Shown here one piece after another: positions 8,144 to 15,563 of a stretch of DNA of 22,862 nt. The DNA comes from an uncultured Rhodospirillales bacterium (lineage in GTDB: Bacteria > Pseudomonadota > Alphaproteobacteria > Acetobacterales > Acetobacteraceae), in contig CAIVDX010000068.1 in the NCBI GenBank assembly GCA_903904805.1, positions 1 through 22,862 of the forward strand. The letters are read 5' to 3'. Each line of letters opens with the position of its first letter. Positions within the stretch are counted from its first letter, which is position 1. Under the pieces are notes generated by a model, which was given only the letters and a program-made list of their open reading frames with translations, was not told the DNA's origin and did not search any database. Position numbers and translations under genes: made by a program.

Positions 8144-9136
8144 TCACCGTTTGGCCTGCTCGAATGGAACAACCGCAACGGTCGCTCCGATGTCAAAGCG
8201 CATCAGATCCGCCCCCACCACCAGCGGCCCGTCATAGACCGCCCGCGCGGCACCCAGCAGATCAGCCTCGGTCGCATCACCGTTCAGCCCGACATGATAA
8301 AATGCCGCCAGCTTCGGCCGCGCGTCCGCGAACGCATGCGCCGCATCGGCCGGGCCCGCGAGATGCTCGAAAATCGCCCGGTAGCCCGGATTCGCCGCCA
8401 GCAGCGCCGGCGGAATGATCGTCACCGAATGCAGGAACAGATCCGCCCCCAGCGCCTGCGCCGCCACCACCGGGCTGTAGCGTGTGTCACCCGACAGCAC
8501 CACGCGATGGCCCTGATAGGCGATGCTGTAGCCATAGGACGGCTTCACCGCCGCGCCATGATCGTTGGCGAAGGCGACCACCGTCACGCCATCACGCTCC
8601 CACACCAGGCCAGGCGCCACATCACGCGCGTCGAACGCGATGCCCTCGGCAGGATCATGCTCGTCCGCCTCCCGGATCGCGATGTCGGCGGCGAAGGCCT
8701 GGGTCAGGCCGCGCGCCAGCGCCGCGGTGCCCGGCGGGCCGATCAGCACGAAGGGCGTCCTGCGCTGCCCATAGGCGGGCGGCAGCCAGCCGGTCAGCCA
8801 CAGATCAGGCAGGCCGCCGGTGTGGTCGGAGTGGAAATGGGTGAGAAAATGCGCGGTGATGCCGCCCAACGGCACCTTCAACTGCCACAGCCGGATGCTC
8901 GCCCCACGGCCGAAATCAAACAGCAGGCGCTGCCCACCGGCCTCAACGAGGGTGGAATTGCCGAACCGATCCGGCGCGGGCACCGGCGTGCCGCTGCCCA
9001 GGATGGTCACCCGCATCACCGATTGAGACAGCAGGGGCTGCGCCACCGCCGGCGCGGCGACCAGCGCCGTGGCCAGCCACGCCGCGCGAACCAGCGACTT
9101 CAGCAGCGGCGACTTCAGCACAGGCGCCTTCAGCAC
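8144..9136 (-). CDS. Secreted metallo-beta-lactamase-fold hydrolase
   Basis: This exported MBL-fold protein of about 330 residues resembles RNase Z/arylsulfatase-like members. After the signal region (SLVRAAWLATALVAAPAVAQ, likely cut after AVA) the core begins MRVTILGSGTPVPAP. It continues with LLFDFGRGASIRLWQL, the metal motif LTHFHSDHTGGLPDLW (HxHxDH), a metal Asp in VVLSGDTRYSP and a C-terminal His in AAFYHVGLNGD. The substrate is unknown, and a periplasmic location argues against tRNA processing. The start is uncertain. A TTG at 9151 overlaps the eipB stop. GTGs at 9136 and 9121 each have GAAGG five bases upstream, and GTG 9091 gives the shortest signal peptide. I chose 9136 for its Shine-Dalgarno. 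It is coupled to eipB, so a joint envelope role is plausible but unproven. Confidence 0.85.
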   Translation of the reverse strand: MLKAPVLKSPLLKSLVRAAWLATALVAAPAVAQPLLSQSVMRVTILGSGTPVPAPDRFGNSTLVEAGGQRLLFDFGRGASIRLWQLKVPLGGITAHFLTHFHSDHTGGLPDLWLTGWLPPAYGQRRTPFVLIGPPGTAALARGLTQAFAADIAIREADEHDPAEGIAFDARDVAPGLVWERDGVTVVAFANDHGAAVKPSYGYSIAYQGHRVVLSGDTRYSPVVAAQALGADLFLHSVTIIPPALLAANPGYRAIFEHLAGPADAAHAFADARPKLAAFYHVGLNGDATEADLLGAARAVYDGPLVVGADLMRFDIGATVAVVPFEQAKR

Positions 9137-9151
9137 CAGGGCCTTCAGCAA
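9092..9151 (-). repeat. 4 x 15-bp tandem repeat over the MBL gene start
   Basis: Four imperfect 15-base units run on the minus strand from 9151 to 9092: TTGCTGAAGGCCCTG, GTGCTGAAGGCGCCT, GTGCTGAAGTCGCCG and CTGCTGAAGTCGCTG. They encode (M/V/L)-L-K-(A/S)-(L/P). The first two carry GAAGG followed five bases later by the GTG of the next unit, so the Shine-Dalgarno/start pair is itself repeated. The unit is in frame, so copy change would lengthen or shorten the signal peptide n-region without a frameshift. Confidence 0.85.
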
Positions 9152-9942
9152 TGGTGCGGCAGCAGTTCGAAGCTCTTCATCACGCCTTTCATGATGAAGT
9201 CGCCGAAATCCATCGCCATCGCGTCGGACACGCCATTCTCCCAGTAGCGCATGCCCACCGCGTAATCCGGTGTGCCCGCGCCCGCCTGGTCGGAATCGCC
9301 CTTGTTGGTCTTGTCGAAGAAGGAGAGCTGAAAGCGCCCGCTCGGCAGCGTCTCCAGCGGCTTGAACGGTGCCGCCGAGGCGCCACGCCAGTTCAGGATC
9401 GTCACGAACGTGTCCTGCGGGCCATGCTCGGAGGTGCCATCGAACAATGGCAGCGTGACGAACTTCTTCCCCGCGGCGGCCGCGTCCAGAATCGTCTCGG
9501 TGTGCGGCGTGGGGAACACGGTGCCAGGCTCAAGCTGGATCACCTTGTCCTCGGGCGCGCTGTAATGCGCCACACCGGCCCCGCCGGCCTTGCTCAACGT
9601 CGCCTCGCCATCAACCTGCTCGGTGACGGCGGTGTCGGTGGTCTGGCGCATATGGAACTGCATATGCAGCCCGTCCTTCGATTCCAGCGTGGCGTAGTCG
9701 GACACCATATGAATGTCCTGCCCATCGGAGTTGGTCAGCACCATGTCGAGCCGCTGGCGCGTGGCCCAGCCCTCGCAGACATCCTCGAACTGGTAATCCA
9801 TGCTGCCGGAGGCGGCGGTCACGTCGCCGCGGGTTTCCTGCATCGTGAGTTCATAATGCGCCCGATGCGCCGCAAGCGGGGCGGCGAGGGCCGGAATGGC
9901 GCAGAAACAGCCGAGTGTGACGAGCAGGCCTAGGCGCGGCAT
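9145..9942 (-). CDS. eipB: Cell envelope integrity protein EipB (DUF1849)
   Basis: EipB is a periplasmic beta-spiral protein of alphaproteobacteria, described in Brucella as needed for envelope integrity and stress resistance. The 265-residue protein has a signal peptide (MPRLGLLVTLGCFCAIPALA, with an Ala-rich cut site just after). The family opening follows as AAHRAHYELTMQE, then a GSMDYQFEDVCEGWATRQR segment, TLPLFDGTSEHG and GMRYWENGVSDAMAMDFGDF. Cys56 and the very last residue, Cys265 in LLPHHC, match the pair reported to form a conserved disulfide in the family. The TGA overlaps the earliest start of the MBL gene. A weak AAAGAG precedes the ATG. Function in this organism is inferred from the family. 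Confidence 0.9.
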   Translation of the reverse strand: MPRLGLLVTLGCFCAIPALAAPLAAHRAHYELTMQETRGDVTAASGSMDYQFEDVCEGWATRQRLDMVLTNSDGQDIHMVSDYATLESKDGLHMQFHMRQTTDTAVTEQVDGEATLSKAGGAGVAHYSAPEDKVIQLEPGTVFPTPHTETILDAAAAGKKFVTLPLFDGTSEHGPQDTFVTILNWRGASAAPFKPLETLPSGRFQLSFFDKTNKGDSDQAGAGTPDYAVGMRYWENGVSDAMAMDFGDFIMKGVMKSFELLPHHC

Positions 9943-10150
9943 CGAGGGACTCTTTCAGGGTGAAGACGTAAGGATGGGGGGCAGGAAGACAGCGTGCAAG
10001 GCCATAGCCCTTGCCCCTGGATCCGTTGGGCCGTCACCCGAGAGCGTGCTGCGCCCGATGAGGCCCCAAACCCCCGCGCACCTGGTGTGTGAGGAGGAGC
10101 CGGAGGCCCTGGTATCCCACGCGGCGTAGCAGGGGCAGCGCCCCTGGCCT
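9943..10150. other. Non-coding spacer between eipB and aspS, possible dispersed element
   Basis: This 208-bp spacer has no supportable gene. On the aspS-proximal side it has the hairpin listed separately, then GC-rich and G-run-rich stretches including GGGGGTTTGGGG on the minus strand. The eipB promoter must lie near 9960-10000 (a TTGCAC is present on the minus strand), but no clear -10 box was found. Hairpin plus G-run resembles short intergenic elements repeated in Acetobacteraceae genomes; that resemblance is from memory and untested. Confidence 0.35.
10130..10146 (-). terminator. aspS terminator hairpin
   Basis: CAGGGGC-AGC-GCCCCTG is a perfect 7-bp stem with a 3-base loop, four bases after the aspS stop on the minus strand. 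No T-run follows, so it is a weak intrinsic terminator or an RNA 3'-end stabiliser. Confidence 0.55.
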
Positions 10151-11938
10151 TCAGTCCTTCTTCACCTTCGGCGGCAACTCGATCTTGAGGCTCAGCTCCT
10201 TCAACCGAGCCGCAGACACCTCCGCCGGCGCACCCATCAGCAAATCCTCGCCCTGCTGGTTCAGCGGGAACGGGATCACCTCACGGATATTCGGCTCATC
10301 GGCCAGCAGCATCACCATCCGGTCGATGCCGGGTGCGGAGCCACCATGCGGCGGCGCCCCATAGCGGAACGCGTTCAGCATGCCACCAAACCGCGCCTCC
10401 ACCTCCTCCGCGCCATAACCGGCGATCTCGAACGCCCGCAGCATGATATCCGGCCGATGGTTGCGGATCGCGCCGGAGGAGAGTTCCACGCCGTTGCAGA
10501 CGATGTCGTATTGAAACGCCTTGATGGTCAGCGGGTCCTGGCCGTTCAGCGCCTCCAGCCCGCCCTGCGGCATGCTGAACGGGTTGTGGCTGAAATCGAT
10601 CTGCCTGGTTTCCTCGTTCAGCTCATACATCGGGAAATCGACGATCCAGCAGAAGCGGAACTCATCCTTGGCAATCAGATCAAGCTCGGTGCCGATGCGC
10701 GTGCGCACCAGACCGGCGAACTTGGTGGCGGCCTCACGCTCCCCGGCGGCGAAGAACACCGCATCGCCCGGCCCCACCCCGCAACGCGCCCGGATCGCCT
10801 CGGCGCGGTCGGCCTCGAGATTCTTGGCGATCGGCCCCTTCGCGCCATCCGCCTCGAAAATGATGTAGCCCAGACCGCCAGCCCCCTCGGCGCGCGCCCA
10901 CTCGTTCAACTTGTCGAAAAACCCGCGCGGCCTGGTGCCAGCCCCCGGGGCCGGAATCGCGCGCACAATGCCCCCGGAGGCCGCGATCTTGGCGAACAGC
11001 CCGAAGCCGGAACCGGCATATAGATCGGTCACGTCGCAGATCTTCAGCGGATTGCGCAGATCCGGCTTGTCCGAGCCATATTCCAGCAGCGCGGTGTCAT
11101 ACGGGATGCGCGGGAATGGCGGCTTGGTAACCCCACGCCCGTTGGAGAATTCCTCGAACACACCCGCCATCACCGGCTCCAGCGTGTTGAACACATCCTC
11201 CTGCGTCACGAAGCTCATCTCGAAATCGAGCTGATAAAACTCGCCGGGAGACCGATCCGCGCGCGATGCCTCGTCACGGAAGCACGGCGCGATCTGGAAA
11301 TAGCGATCGAATCCGGCGACCATCAGCAATTGCTTGAACTGCTGCGGCGCCTGCGGCAGCGCGTAGAACTTGCCCGGATGCATGCGCGCCGGCACCAGGA
11401 AGTCGCGCGCCCCCTCGGGCGAGGATGCCGTCAAAATCGGGGTCTGGAACTCGGTGAATCCCGATTCGATCATCCGCCGACGGATCGAGCTGATCACGTG
11501 CGAGCGCAGCATCATGTTGCGCGCCACCCGCTCCCGGCGCAGATCGAGATAGCGGTAGCGCAGGCGGATCTCGTCCGGATAGCTCTCATTGCCGGCCACC
11601 TGCATCGGCAGCACCGCAGCCTCGGACTGCACCTCGATGCCGGCCACCTTCAGCTCGATGGCGCCGGTCGGCAGCTTCGGGTTGATGGTGGACCCTTCAC
11701 GCGGCACAACCGTGCCGGTGACGGTGATCACGCTCTCCGGCCGCAACTTCTCGGCGGTGTCGAACCCCACCGAGCCGGCCGGGAACACGCACTGGGTCAG
11801 CCCCGCGGCGTCGCGCAGATCGATGAACAGCAGCCCGCCATGGTCGCGCTTGGAATGCACCCAGCCCGACAGGCGCACCTCGGCACCGGCGTCGGAGGCG
11901 CGCAGCGCGCCGCAGGTATGGGTTCGGTAGGCGTGCAT
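10151..11938 (-). CDS. aspS: Aspartyl-tRNA synthetase, probably non-discriminating
   Basis: This class II synthetase of 595 residues has the full bacterial layout: an N-terminal OB anticodon-binding domain (about residues 1-105), the catalytic core and the bacterial GAD insertion. Motif 2 includes [18 protein letters not shown] and motif 3 is [13 protein letters not shown]. In the anticodon domain the sequence is [16 protein letters not shown], with His33. In known enzymes this position is His in synthetases that also charge tRNA-Asn and Leu in Asp-specific ones, so this enzyme probably makes both Asp-tRNA-Asp and Asp-tRNA-Asn (the latter amidated by GatCAB). The ATG at 11938 has GGAG six bases upstream and starts the family-typical [11 protein letters not shown] longer open frame upstream reads through the promoter and is not used. 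It is divergent from rnd. Confidence 0.97.
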   Translation of the reverse strand: MHAYRTHTCGALRASDAGAEVRLSGWVHSKRDHGGLLFIDLRDAAGLTQCVFPAGSVGFDTAEKLRPESVITVTGTVVPREGSTINPKLPTGAIELKVAGIEVQSEAAVLPMQVAGNESYPDEIRLRYRYLDLRRERVARNMMLRSHVISSIRRRMIESGFTEFQTPILTASSPEGARDFLVPARMHPGKFYALPQAPQQFKQLLMVAGFDRYFQIAPCFRDEASRADRSPGEFYQLDFEMSFVTQEDVFNTLEPVMAGVFEEFSNGRGVTKPPFPRIPYDTALLEYGSDKPDLRNPLKICDVTDLYAGSGFGLFAKIAASGGIVRAIPAPGAGTRPRGFFDKLNEWARAEGAGGLGYIIFEADGAKGPIAKNLEADRAEAIRARCGVGPGDAVFFAAGEREAATKFAGLVRTRIGTELDLIAKDEFRFCWIVDFPMYELNEETRQIDFSHNPFSMPQGGLEALNGQDPLTIKAFQYDIVCNGVELSSGAIRNHRPDIMLRAFEIAGYGAEEVEARFGGMLNAFRYGAPPHGGSAPGIDRMVMLLADEPNIREVIPFPLNQQGEDLLMGAPAEVSAARLKELSLKIELPPKVKKD

Positions 11939-11986
11939 GGCGGCTCCGGAACTTCTGGGTCTGGCCTGAACGGCGGCAAGGCGCGG

Positions 11987-12015
11987 AAACAACCCCCCAC
12001 CCGAAGTGCTGTCAA
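11987..12015 (-). promoter_or_regulatory. Probable aspS promoter
   Basis: On the minus strand a perfect -35 box TTGACA (12015-12010) is followed after 17 bases by TTGTTT (11992-11987), a poor -10. Transcription would start near 11980, giving a leader of about 40 bases before the aspS ATG. Alphaproteobacterial -10 boxes are often weak, so the consensus -35 carries most of the weight. Confidence 0.5.
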
Positions 12016-12056
12016 GCCGACTTCCGGCCGGTCTGCGCAGCGTGTAACAAGGGCCC

Positions 12057-13238
12057 ATGTCACGCCATAGCCAGCCCGAGTTCCCCACCCCGCAGATGAT
12101 CACCACCTCCGACGGGCTCGCCGCCTTGTGCGCGCGCCTCTCCAGCGAGGCCGTCGTCACCGTCGACACCGAATTCATGCGCGAGCGCACATACTGGCCG
12201 GAGCTCTGCGTGGTGCAGCTCGCCGGCGAGCATGAGGTGGCTGTCATCGACGCCATCGCCCCCGGCCTCGATCTCGCCCCGCTCGGCGCGCTGATGGCCA
12301 GGACCGACGTGCAGAAGGTCTTCCACGCCGCCCGCCAGGATGTGGAAATCTTCCTGCAGATGTTCGACGCCGTGCCCACCCCGCTGTTTGACACCCAGGT
12401 GGCCGCGATGGTCGCCGGCTTCGGCGACCAGGTCGGCTATGACAGCCTGGTCGGCGCGCTCACCGGCGGCCAGATCGACAAGGCGCATCGCTTCACCGAC
12501 TGGTCAGCCCGCCCGCTGTCGGCCGCGCAGATCGCCTACGCCGCAGCCGACGTCACCTGGCTGCGCCTGGTCTATGAAAAGCTGGTCGCGAAACTCGAGT
12601 CCGAGGGCCGTCTGGCCTGGGTCTCCGAGGAGATGGCCGCGCTCGCCGAGCCCTCCACCTACCGCGCCGACCCCGAGACGATGTGGGAACGGCTGCGCCC
12701 GCGCACCAACAACCGCCGCATGCTCGGCCTGCTGCGCGGCATCTGCGCCTGGCGCGAGCGCGAGGCACAGCGGGTGAACATCCCCCGTCAGCGCCTGCTG
12801 AAGGACGAAGCGCTGCTGGAGATCGCCGCCACCGCGCCCACCAATGCCGACGCGCTCGCCCGCGTGCGCGGCATCTCCAAGGGCTTCGCCGAGGGCAAGT
12901 CCGGCGCCGGTCTGATCGCCGCGATCGCCGAAGCGCAGGCCCTGCCGGAAGACGCCCTGCCCGAGCCGCCCAAATCCAAGGACGGCACCAGGCCCTCGCC
13001 TGCCCTGGTGTCGCTGCTGAAGGTCCTGCTGGCCGCCAAGGCCGAGGAGCATCACGTCGCTCCCAAGCTGCTCGCCTCATCGGAGGAGATCGATCGCCTG
13101 GCGGTGGAGGCCGAGCCGGACGTGCCGGCCCTGCATGGCTGGCGGCGCGAGGTCTATGGCGCCGACGCCCTGGCCCTGAAAGAGGGCCGCATCGCCCTGG
13201 GCGTGGCCGGCAAGCGCATCAAGCTGCTCCCCGCCTGA
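12057..13238 (+). CDS. rnd: Ribonuclease D
   Basis: RNase D is a 3'-5' exoribonuclease that trims tRNA and other small RNA precursors. The 393-residue protein has the DEDDy nuclease signature. ExoI is [19 protein letters not shown] (Asp37, Glu39). ExoII is [13 protein letters not shown] and ExoIII is [18 protein letters not shown] with the Tyr. The C-terminal half carries the two HRDC-type helical domains expected, including [17 protein letters not shown]. The ATG at 12057 has AAGG just upstream and is preceded by the 118-bp spacer shared with aspS. It ends in a convergent arrangement with the YgjP-like peptidase gene. Confidence 0.95.
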   Translation: MSRHSQPEFPTPQMITTSDGLAALCARLSSEAVVTVDTEFMRERTYWPELCVVQLAGEHEVAVIDAIAPGLDLAPLGALMARTDVQKVFHAARQDVEIFLQMFDAVPTPLFDTQVAAMVAGFGDQVGYDSLVGALTGGQIDKAHRFTDWSARPLSAAQIAYAAADVTWLRLVYEKLVAKLESEGRLAWVSEEMAALAEPSTYRADPETMWERLRPRTNNRRMLGLLRGICAWREREAQRVNIPRQRLLKDEALLEIAATAPTNADALARVRGISKGFAEGKSGAGLIAAIAEAQALPEDALPEPPKSKDGTRPSPALVSLLKVLLAAKAEEHHVAPKLLASSEEIDRLAVEAEPDVPALHGWRREVYGADALALKEGRIALGVAGKRIKLLPA

Positions 13239-13255
13239 CGTCCAAAAGATCCTTG

Positions 13256-13277
13256 CTTCTTTCGTTCAAGAAAGAAG
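13256..13277. terminator. Bidirectional hairpin between rnd and the YgjP-like gene
   Basis: CTTCTTTC-GTTCAA-GAAAGAAG is a perfect 8-bp stem with a 6-base loop in the 51-bp gap between two convergent genes. An 8-bp direct repeat, TCCTTGCT, occurs at 13250-13257 and 13283-13290. The stem is far more A+T-rich than the surroundings. It could end transcription from both sides, although no long T-run follows in either direction. Confidence 0.6.
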
Positions 13278-13289
13278 AGCCGTCCTTGC

Positions 13290-13991
13290 TCAGACCACCC
13301 TGAGAAGACTGGGCCCCGTCTCCTTCAACCAGGCCATCGCGGCATCCTGATGCGCCGTGAGCGTGCCGACGAGCGCCCAAAAGCGCGGCCCATGATTCAT
13401 GTGCCGCAGATGCGCCACCTCATGCGCCGCCACATAGTCCTGCACGAAGGCCGGGGCCATCACCAGGCGCCAGCTGAACATCACGCAGCCATCCGCCGCG
13501 CAGCTGCCCCAGCGGCTGCGCGTGTCCTTGATGGTGATGCGCGGCATCCGCAGGTCCCCCGCCGCCGCCTTGTCGAAGGCGAGGCGCGTCAGCGCCCGGG
13601 CGGCCTCGGCGCGCAGGAAGTCGCGCACCCGGCGCGGCAGATGCTCGATGCCGCCGGTGACGAGCAATTCTCCGCCCTCCAGCCAGGCACCGCCGCGCAG
13701 ATGCGGGCAATGGCGGATCGGCGTGGGAATGCCATGGATCGGCACCAGCGCGCCGTTCTCGATCACCAGCCGCGGCGGCAGGGCGGCCAGACGGTCGGCG
13801 ACCCAGCCGGCATGCTCGCGCAGCAGCGTCAGCCCGGCCGCCTGCCCGGTCCGCATGGGCATGGTGACGACCACACTGCCCGCGCGCGGATCGATGCGCA
13901 GCGACACCCGCCGCGCCCGCGCGCTGCGGCGCCATTCGATCGGCGCCGACCCGCCAGGAAGGTCGAGCGACTCGGGCAGTTTTATCGGCAT
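13290..13991 (-). CDS. YgjP-like zinc metallopeptidase (M48/DUF45 family)
   Basis: This 233-residue protein belongs to the YgjP/DUF45 group. The N-terminal half reads IEWRRSARARRVSLRID, the conserved R-R-S-x-R-A-R-R-x-x-L-R-I-x pattern. The catalytic half has TIKDTRSRWGSCAADGCVMFSWRL and the zinc motif HEVAHLRHMNHGPRFW, with His190, Glu191, His194 and probably His200 as metal and catalytic residues. Family function is not established; members are soluble and often annotated as M48 peptidases. The frame is open to 14270, but the upstream part overlaps the divergent ZnuA-like gene and is of low-complexity composition, so the ATG at 13991 is chosen. No signal peptide is seen. Confidence 0.88.
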   Translation of the reverse strand: MPIKLPESLDLPGGSAPIEWRRSARARRVSLRIDPRAGSVVVTMPMRTGQAAGLTLLREHAGWVADRLAALPPRLVIENGALVPIHGIPTPIRHCPHLRGGAWLEGGELLVTGGIEHLPRRVRDFLRAEAARALTRLAFDKAAAGDLRMPRITIKDTRSRWGSCAADGCVMFSWRLVMAPAFVQDYVAAHEVAHLRHMNHGPRFWALVGTLTAHQDAAMAWLKETGPSLLRVV

Positions 13992-14088
13992 GACCCATCC
14001 TGCCACGGCTCGCGCCAAAACACCGCGCCCCCCTCGCCCGCCATGATGCCGCCCTTGCGTTGCTACCGCTGTGTGCCCAGGTTGCGGC

Positions 14089-15030
14089 ATGTTTCGCCGC
14101 TCCCTGCTGGCCTCGCCAGCTGCCCTGCTGTGCCTTGCCGCCCCGCGCGCCCGCGCCGACGCCCCGGTGCGGGTGGTGACCAGCTTCTCGATTCTCGCCG
14201 AGTTCGCCGCCCTGATCGGCGGAGATGCGATCCAGGTCAGCACTCTGGTCGGGCCGGACCGCTCTGTCACGCGCTTTCATCCCGGCAAGGAGGCGCAGGC
14301 CATGCTGGGCGGCGCCGCCATGCTGATCGAGAACGGGCTCGGCCTCGAACCCTGGCTGCCGGCGCTGCACCGCGCGGCGCGGTTCCACGGCGAGAGCCTG
14401 GTCGCCAGCCGGCTGGTGCAGCCGCTGATGGTCGCGCAGCTGCAGCCCGGCGGCGCGGTGCCCGGCGGCGCGATAAAGGAGCAGCCCAATCCCCACGCCC
14501 TGCAGGACCCGCGCAACGGCGTGCTCTATGTCCACGCCATCGCCGAGGCGCTGGCCGCCATGCTCCCCGGCGCCGCGCCCGGCATCCGCGACCGCGCCGA
14601 AACACTCGCCGGCCGCATCGCCCAGCTCGACAGCGCGCTCGCGCAGCTCTTCTCCGAAATCCCCGCCGGGCGCCGGCGCGTGGCGATGATCCGCCCCTCG
14701 ATGGCCTATTTCGGCGCCCGCTACGGTGTGGCCGTGCGCGCGATCCCCGGACTGCCGATGGGCGCGGCGCCCAGCCCGCGCCAGCTCAACGCGCTCGCGA
14801 AGGCCGCGCGTGAGGATGGCGCCAGCGCCGTGCTCAGCGACAATGTGGACGACCCAGGCCCGGCCGAAACCGTCGCCCGCACAGCCGGTCTGCCCCTGGC
14901 CGGCCCACTTTTCACTGACGCCCTGTCACCCCGCGGCGGCCCGGCTGCGACCTATCTGGACCTCCTGCGCAGCAATGCGCAGACCCTCGCCGGCGCGATG
15001 CGCACCCCGTCGCCTAGCGGTCCCGGCTGA
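14089..15030 (+). CDS. Orphan ZnuA/TroA-like metal-binding lipid-free periplasmic protein, atypical
   Basis: This 313-residue exported protein has the cluster A-I (TroA/ZnuA) binding-protein fold. A signal peptide (MFRRSLLASPAALLCLAAPRA, cut near ARA) precedes VRVVTSFSILAEFAALIGGD, the typical first strand of the family. Two usual metal ligands are present, His136 in NPHALQDPRN and Asp277 in LFTDALSPRGG. The other two are missing: the first His is Thr61 in SVTRFHPGKEA (a His64 lies three residues on), and the third ligand position is Arg202 in IRPSMAYFGARYG. It has no neighbouring permease or ATPase gene. The ATG at 14089 gives a clean signal peptide; a GTG at 14071 is also in frame. It may bind a different metal, bind weakly, or have a changed role. 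The tail overlaps the convergent DUF971 gene by 17 bases. Confidence 0.82.
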   Translation: MFRRSLLASPAALLCLAAPRARADAPVRVVTSFSILAEFAALIGGDAIQVSTLVGPDRSVTRFHPGKEAQAMLGGAAMLIENGLGLEPWLPALHRAARFHGESLVASRLVQPLMVAQLQPGGAVPGGAIKEQPNPHALQDPRNGVLYVHAIAEALAAMLPGAAPGIRDRAETLAGRIAQLDSALAQLFSEIPAGRRRVAMIRPSMAYFGARYGVAVRAIPGLPMGAAPSPRQLNALAKAAREDGASAVLSDNVDDPGPAETVARTAGLPLAGPLFTDALSPRGGPAATYLDLLRSNAQTLAGAMRTPSPSGPG

Positions 15031-15364
15031 GCCCCTTGGCCTCCAACGCGGCCAGATAGGCGTCCCAGCGCTGGCCCTGCTCGGCACCCAGCCTGTGCAG
15101 ATACTCCCAGCTGTACAGCCCGGAATCGTGCCCATCGCTGAACACCAGCTGGATCGCGTAATGGCCGACCGGCACGATGTCGAAAATGCGCACCGCGCGT
15201 TTGCCGGCCACCAGCTGCCGCTGATGCGGCGCGTGGCCCTGCACCTCGGCCGAGGGGCTTTCAACCCGCAGATACTCCGCCGGCAGCTCCACGCGAGAAC
15301 CATCGTCGAAGCTCACACGCAACAGGCCGGTCGCGCGCTCCAGATCTATCTCGGTGGCCTGCAC
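15014..15364 (-). CDS. DUF971 (gamma-butyrobetaine hydroxylase-like N-terminal domain) protein
   Basis: This protein of about 116 residues matches the DUF971/GBBH-like family: EIDLERATGLLRVSFDDGS, VELPAEYLRVESPSAEV, and the C-terminal signature VGHYAIQLVFSDGHDSGLYSWEYL. Family members are small bacterial proteins sometimes linked to iron-sulfur cluster assembly; the role here is unknown. The most likely start is GTG at 15364, one base after the Trm112-like stop (TAA-C-GTG), which fits the family N-terminus. A longer frame from an ATG at 15418 would overlap the upstream gene by more than 50 bases. It is the last gene of the cnoX operon, and its stop lies inside the end of the convergent ZnuA-like gene. 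Confidence 0.85.
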   Translation of the reverse strand: MQATEIDLERATGLLRVSFDDGSRVELPAEYLRVESPSAEVQGHAPHQRQLVAGKRAVRIFDIVPVGHYAIQLVFSDGHDSGLYSWEYLHRLGAEQGQRWDAYLAALEAKGLSRDR

Positions 15365-15365
15365 G

Positions 15366-15563
15366 TTATTGGTCCAGCTTGCGCGCCTCGCCAGGCAGCA
15401 TGATCGGAATGCCATCACGGATCGGATAGGCCAGCCCGGCCGCCGTGCTGATCAGCTCATTCGCCACGCGATCATAGCTCAGCGCGGTCTTGGTGAGCGG
15501 ACACACAAGGATTTCCAGCAGCTTCGGGTCCACCGGCACAGACGGCGCTTCGGTCTCGCTCAT
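15366..15563 (-). CDS. Trm112/YcaR-like small protein
   Basis: This 65-residue protein belongs to the Trm112 (UPF0434) family. It reads [41 protein letters not shown] and a terminal [10 protein letters not shown]. In eukaryotes and archaea Trm112 activates several methyltransferases; the bacterial role is not settled. Of the zinc-binding cysteines in YcaR only one remains (in CPLTKTAL), and the ELIC cysteine is replaced by Ser in ELIS. This is common in alphaproteobacterial members, so it is probably not a defect. The start overlaps the upstream stop as TGATG, which supports translational coupling. Confidence 0.9.
   Translation of the reverse strand: MSETEAPSVPVDPKLLEILVCPLTKTALSYDRVANELISTAAGLAYPIRDGIPIMLPGEARKLDQ

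Noticed and set aside
6724..8196. A 490-residue open frame on the minus strand opposite dinB
   Set aside because: Its product is Gly/Ala/Arg-rich without any motif, and it is the mirror of a gene with a complete set of DinB motifs; high GC content makes such long antisense frames common.
11939..12394. Upstream extension of the aspS frame by about 150 codons
   Set aside because: It runs through the promoter and into the opposite strand of rnd, while AspRS homologues begin at MHAYRTHT and a Shine-Dalgarno precedes that ATG.
13992..14270. Upstream extension of the YgjP-like frame
   Set aside because: It overlaps the divergent ZnuA-like gene and its signal peptide, and is Arg/Gly/Ala-rich without family similarity.
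15366..15563. Trm112-like protein as a degraded gene because zinc cysteines are missing
   Set aside because: The remaining family motifs are intact, the gene is coupled within an operon, and loss of these cysteines is usual in alphaproteobacterial members as far as I know.
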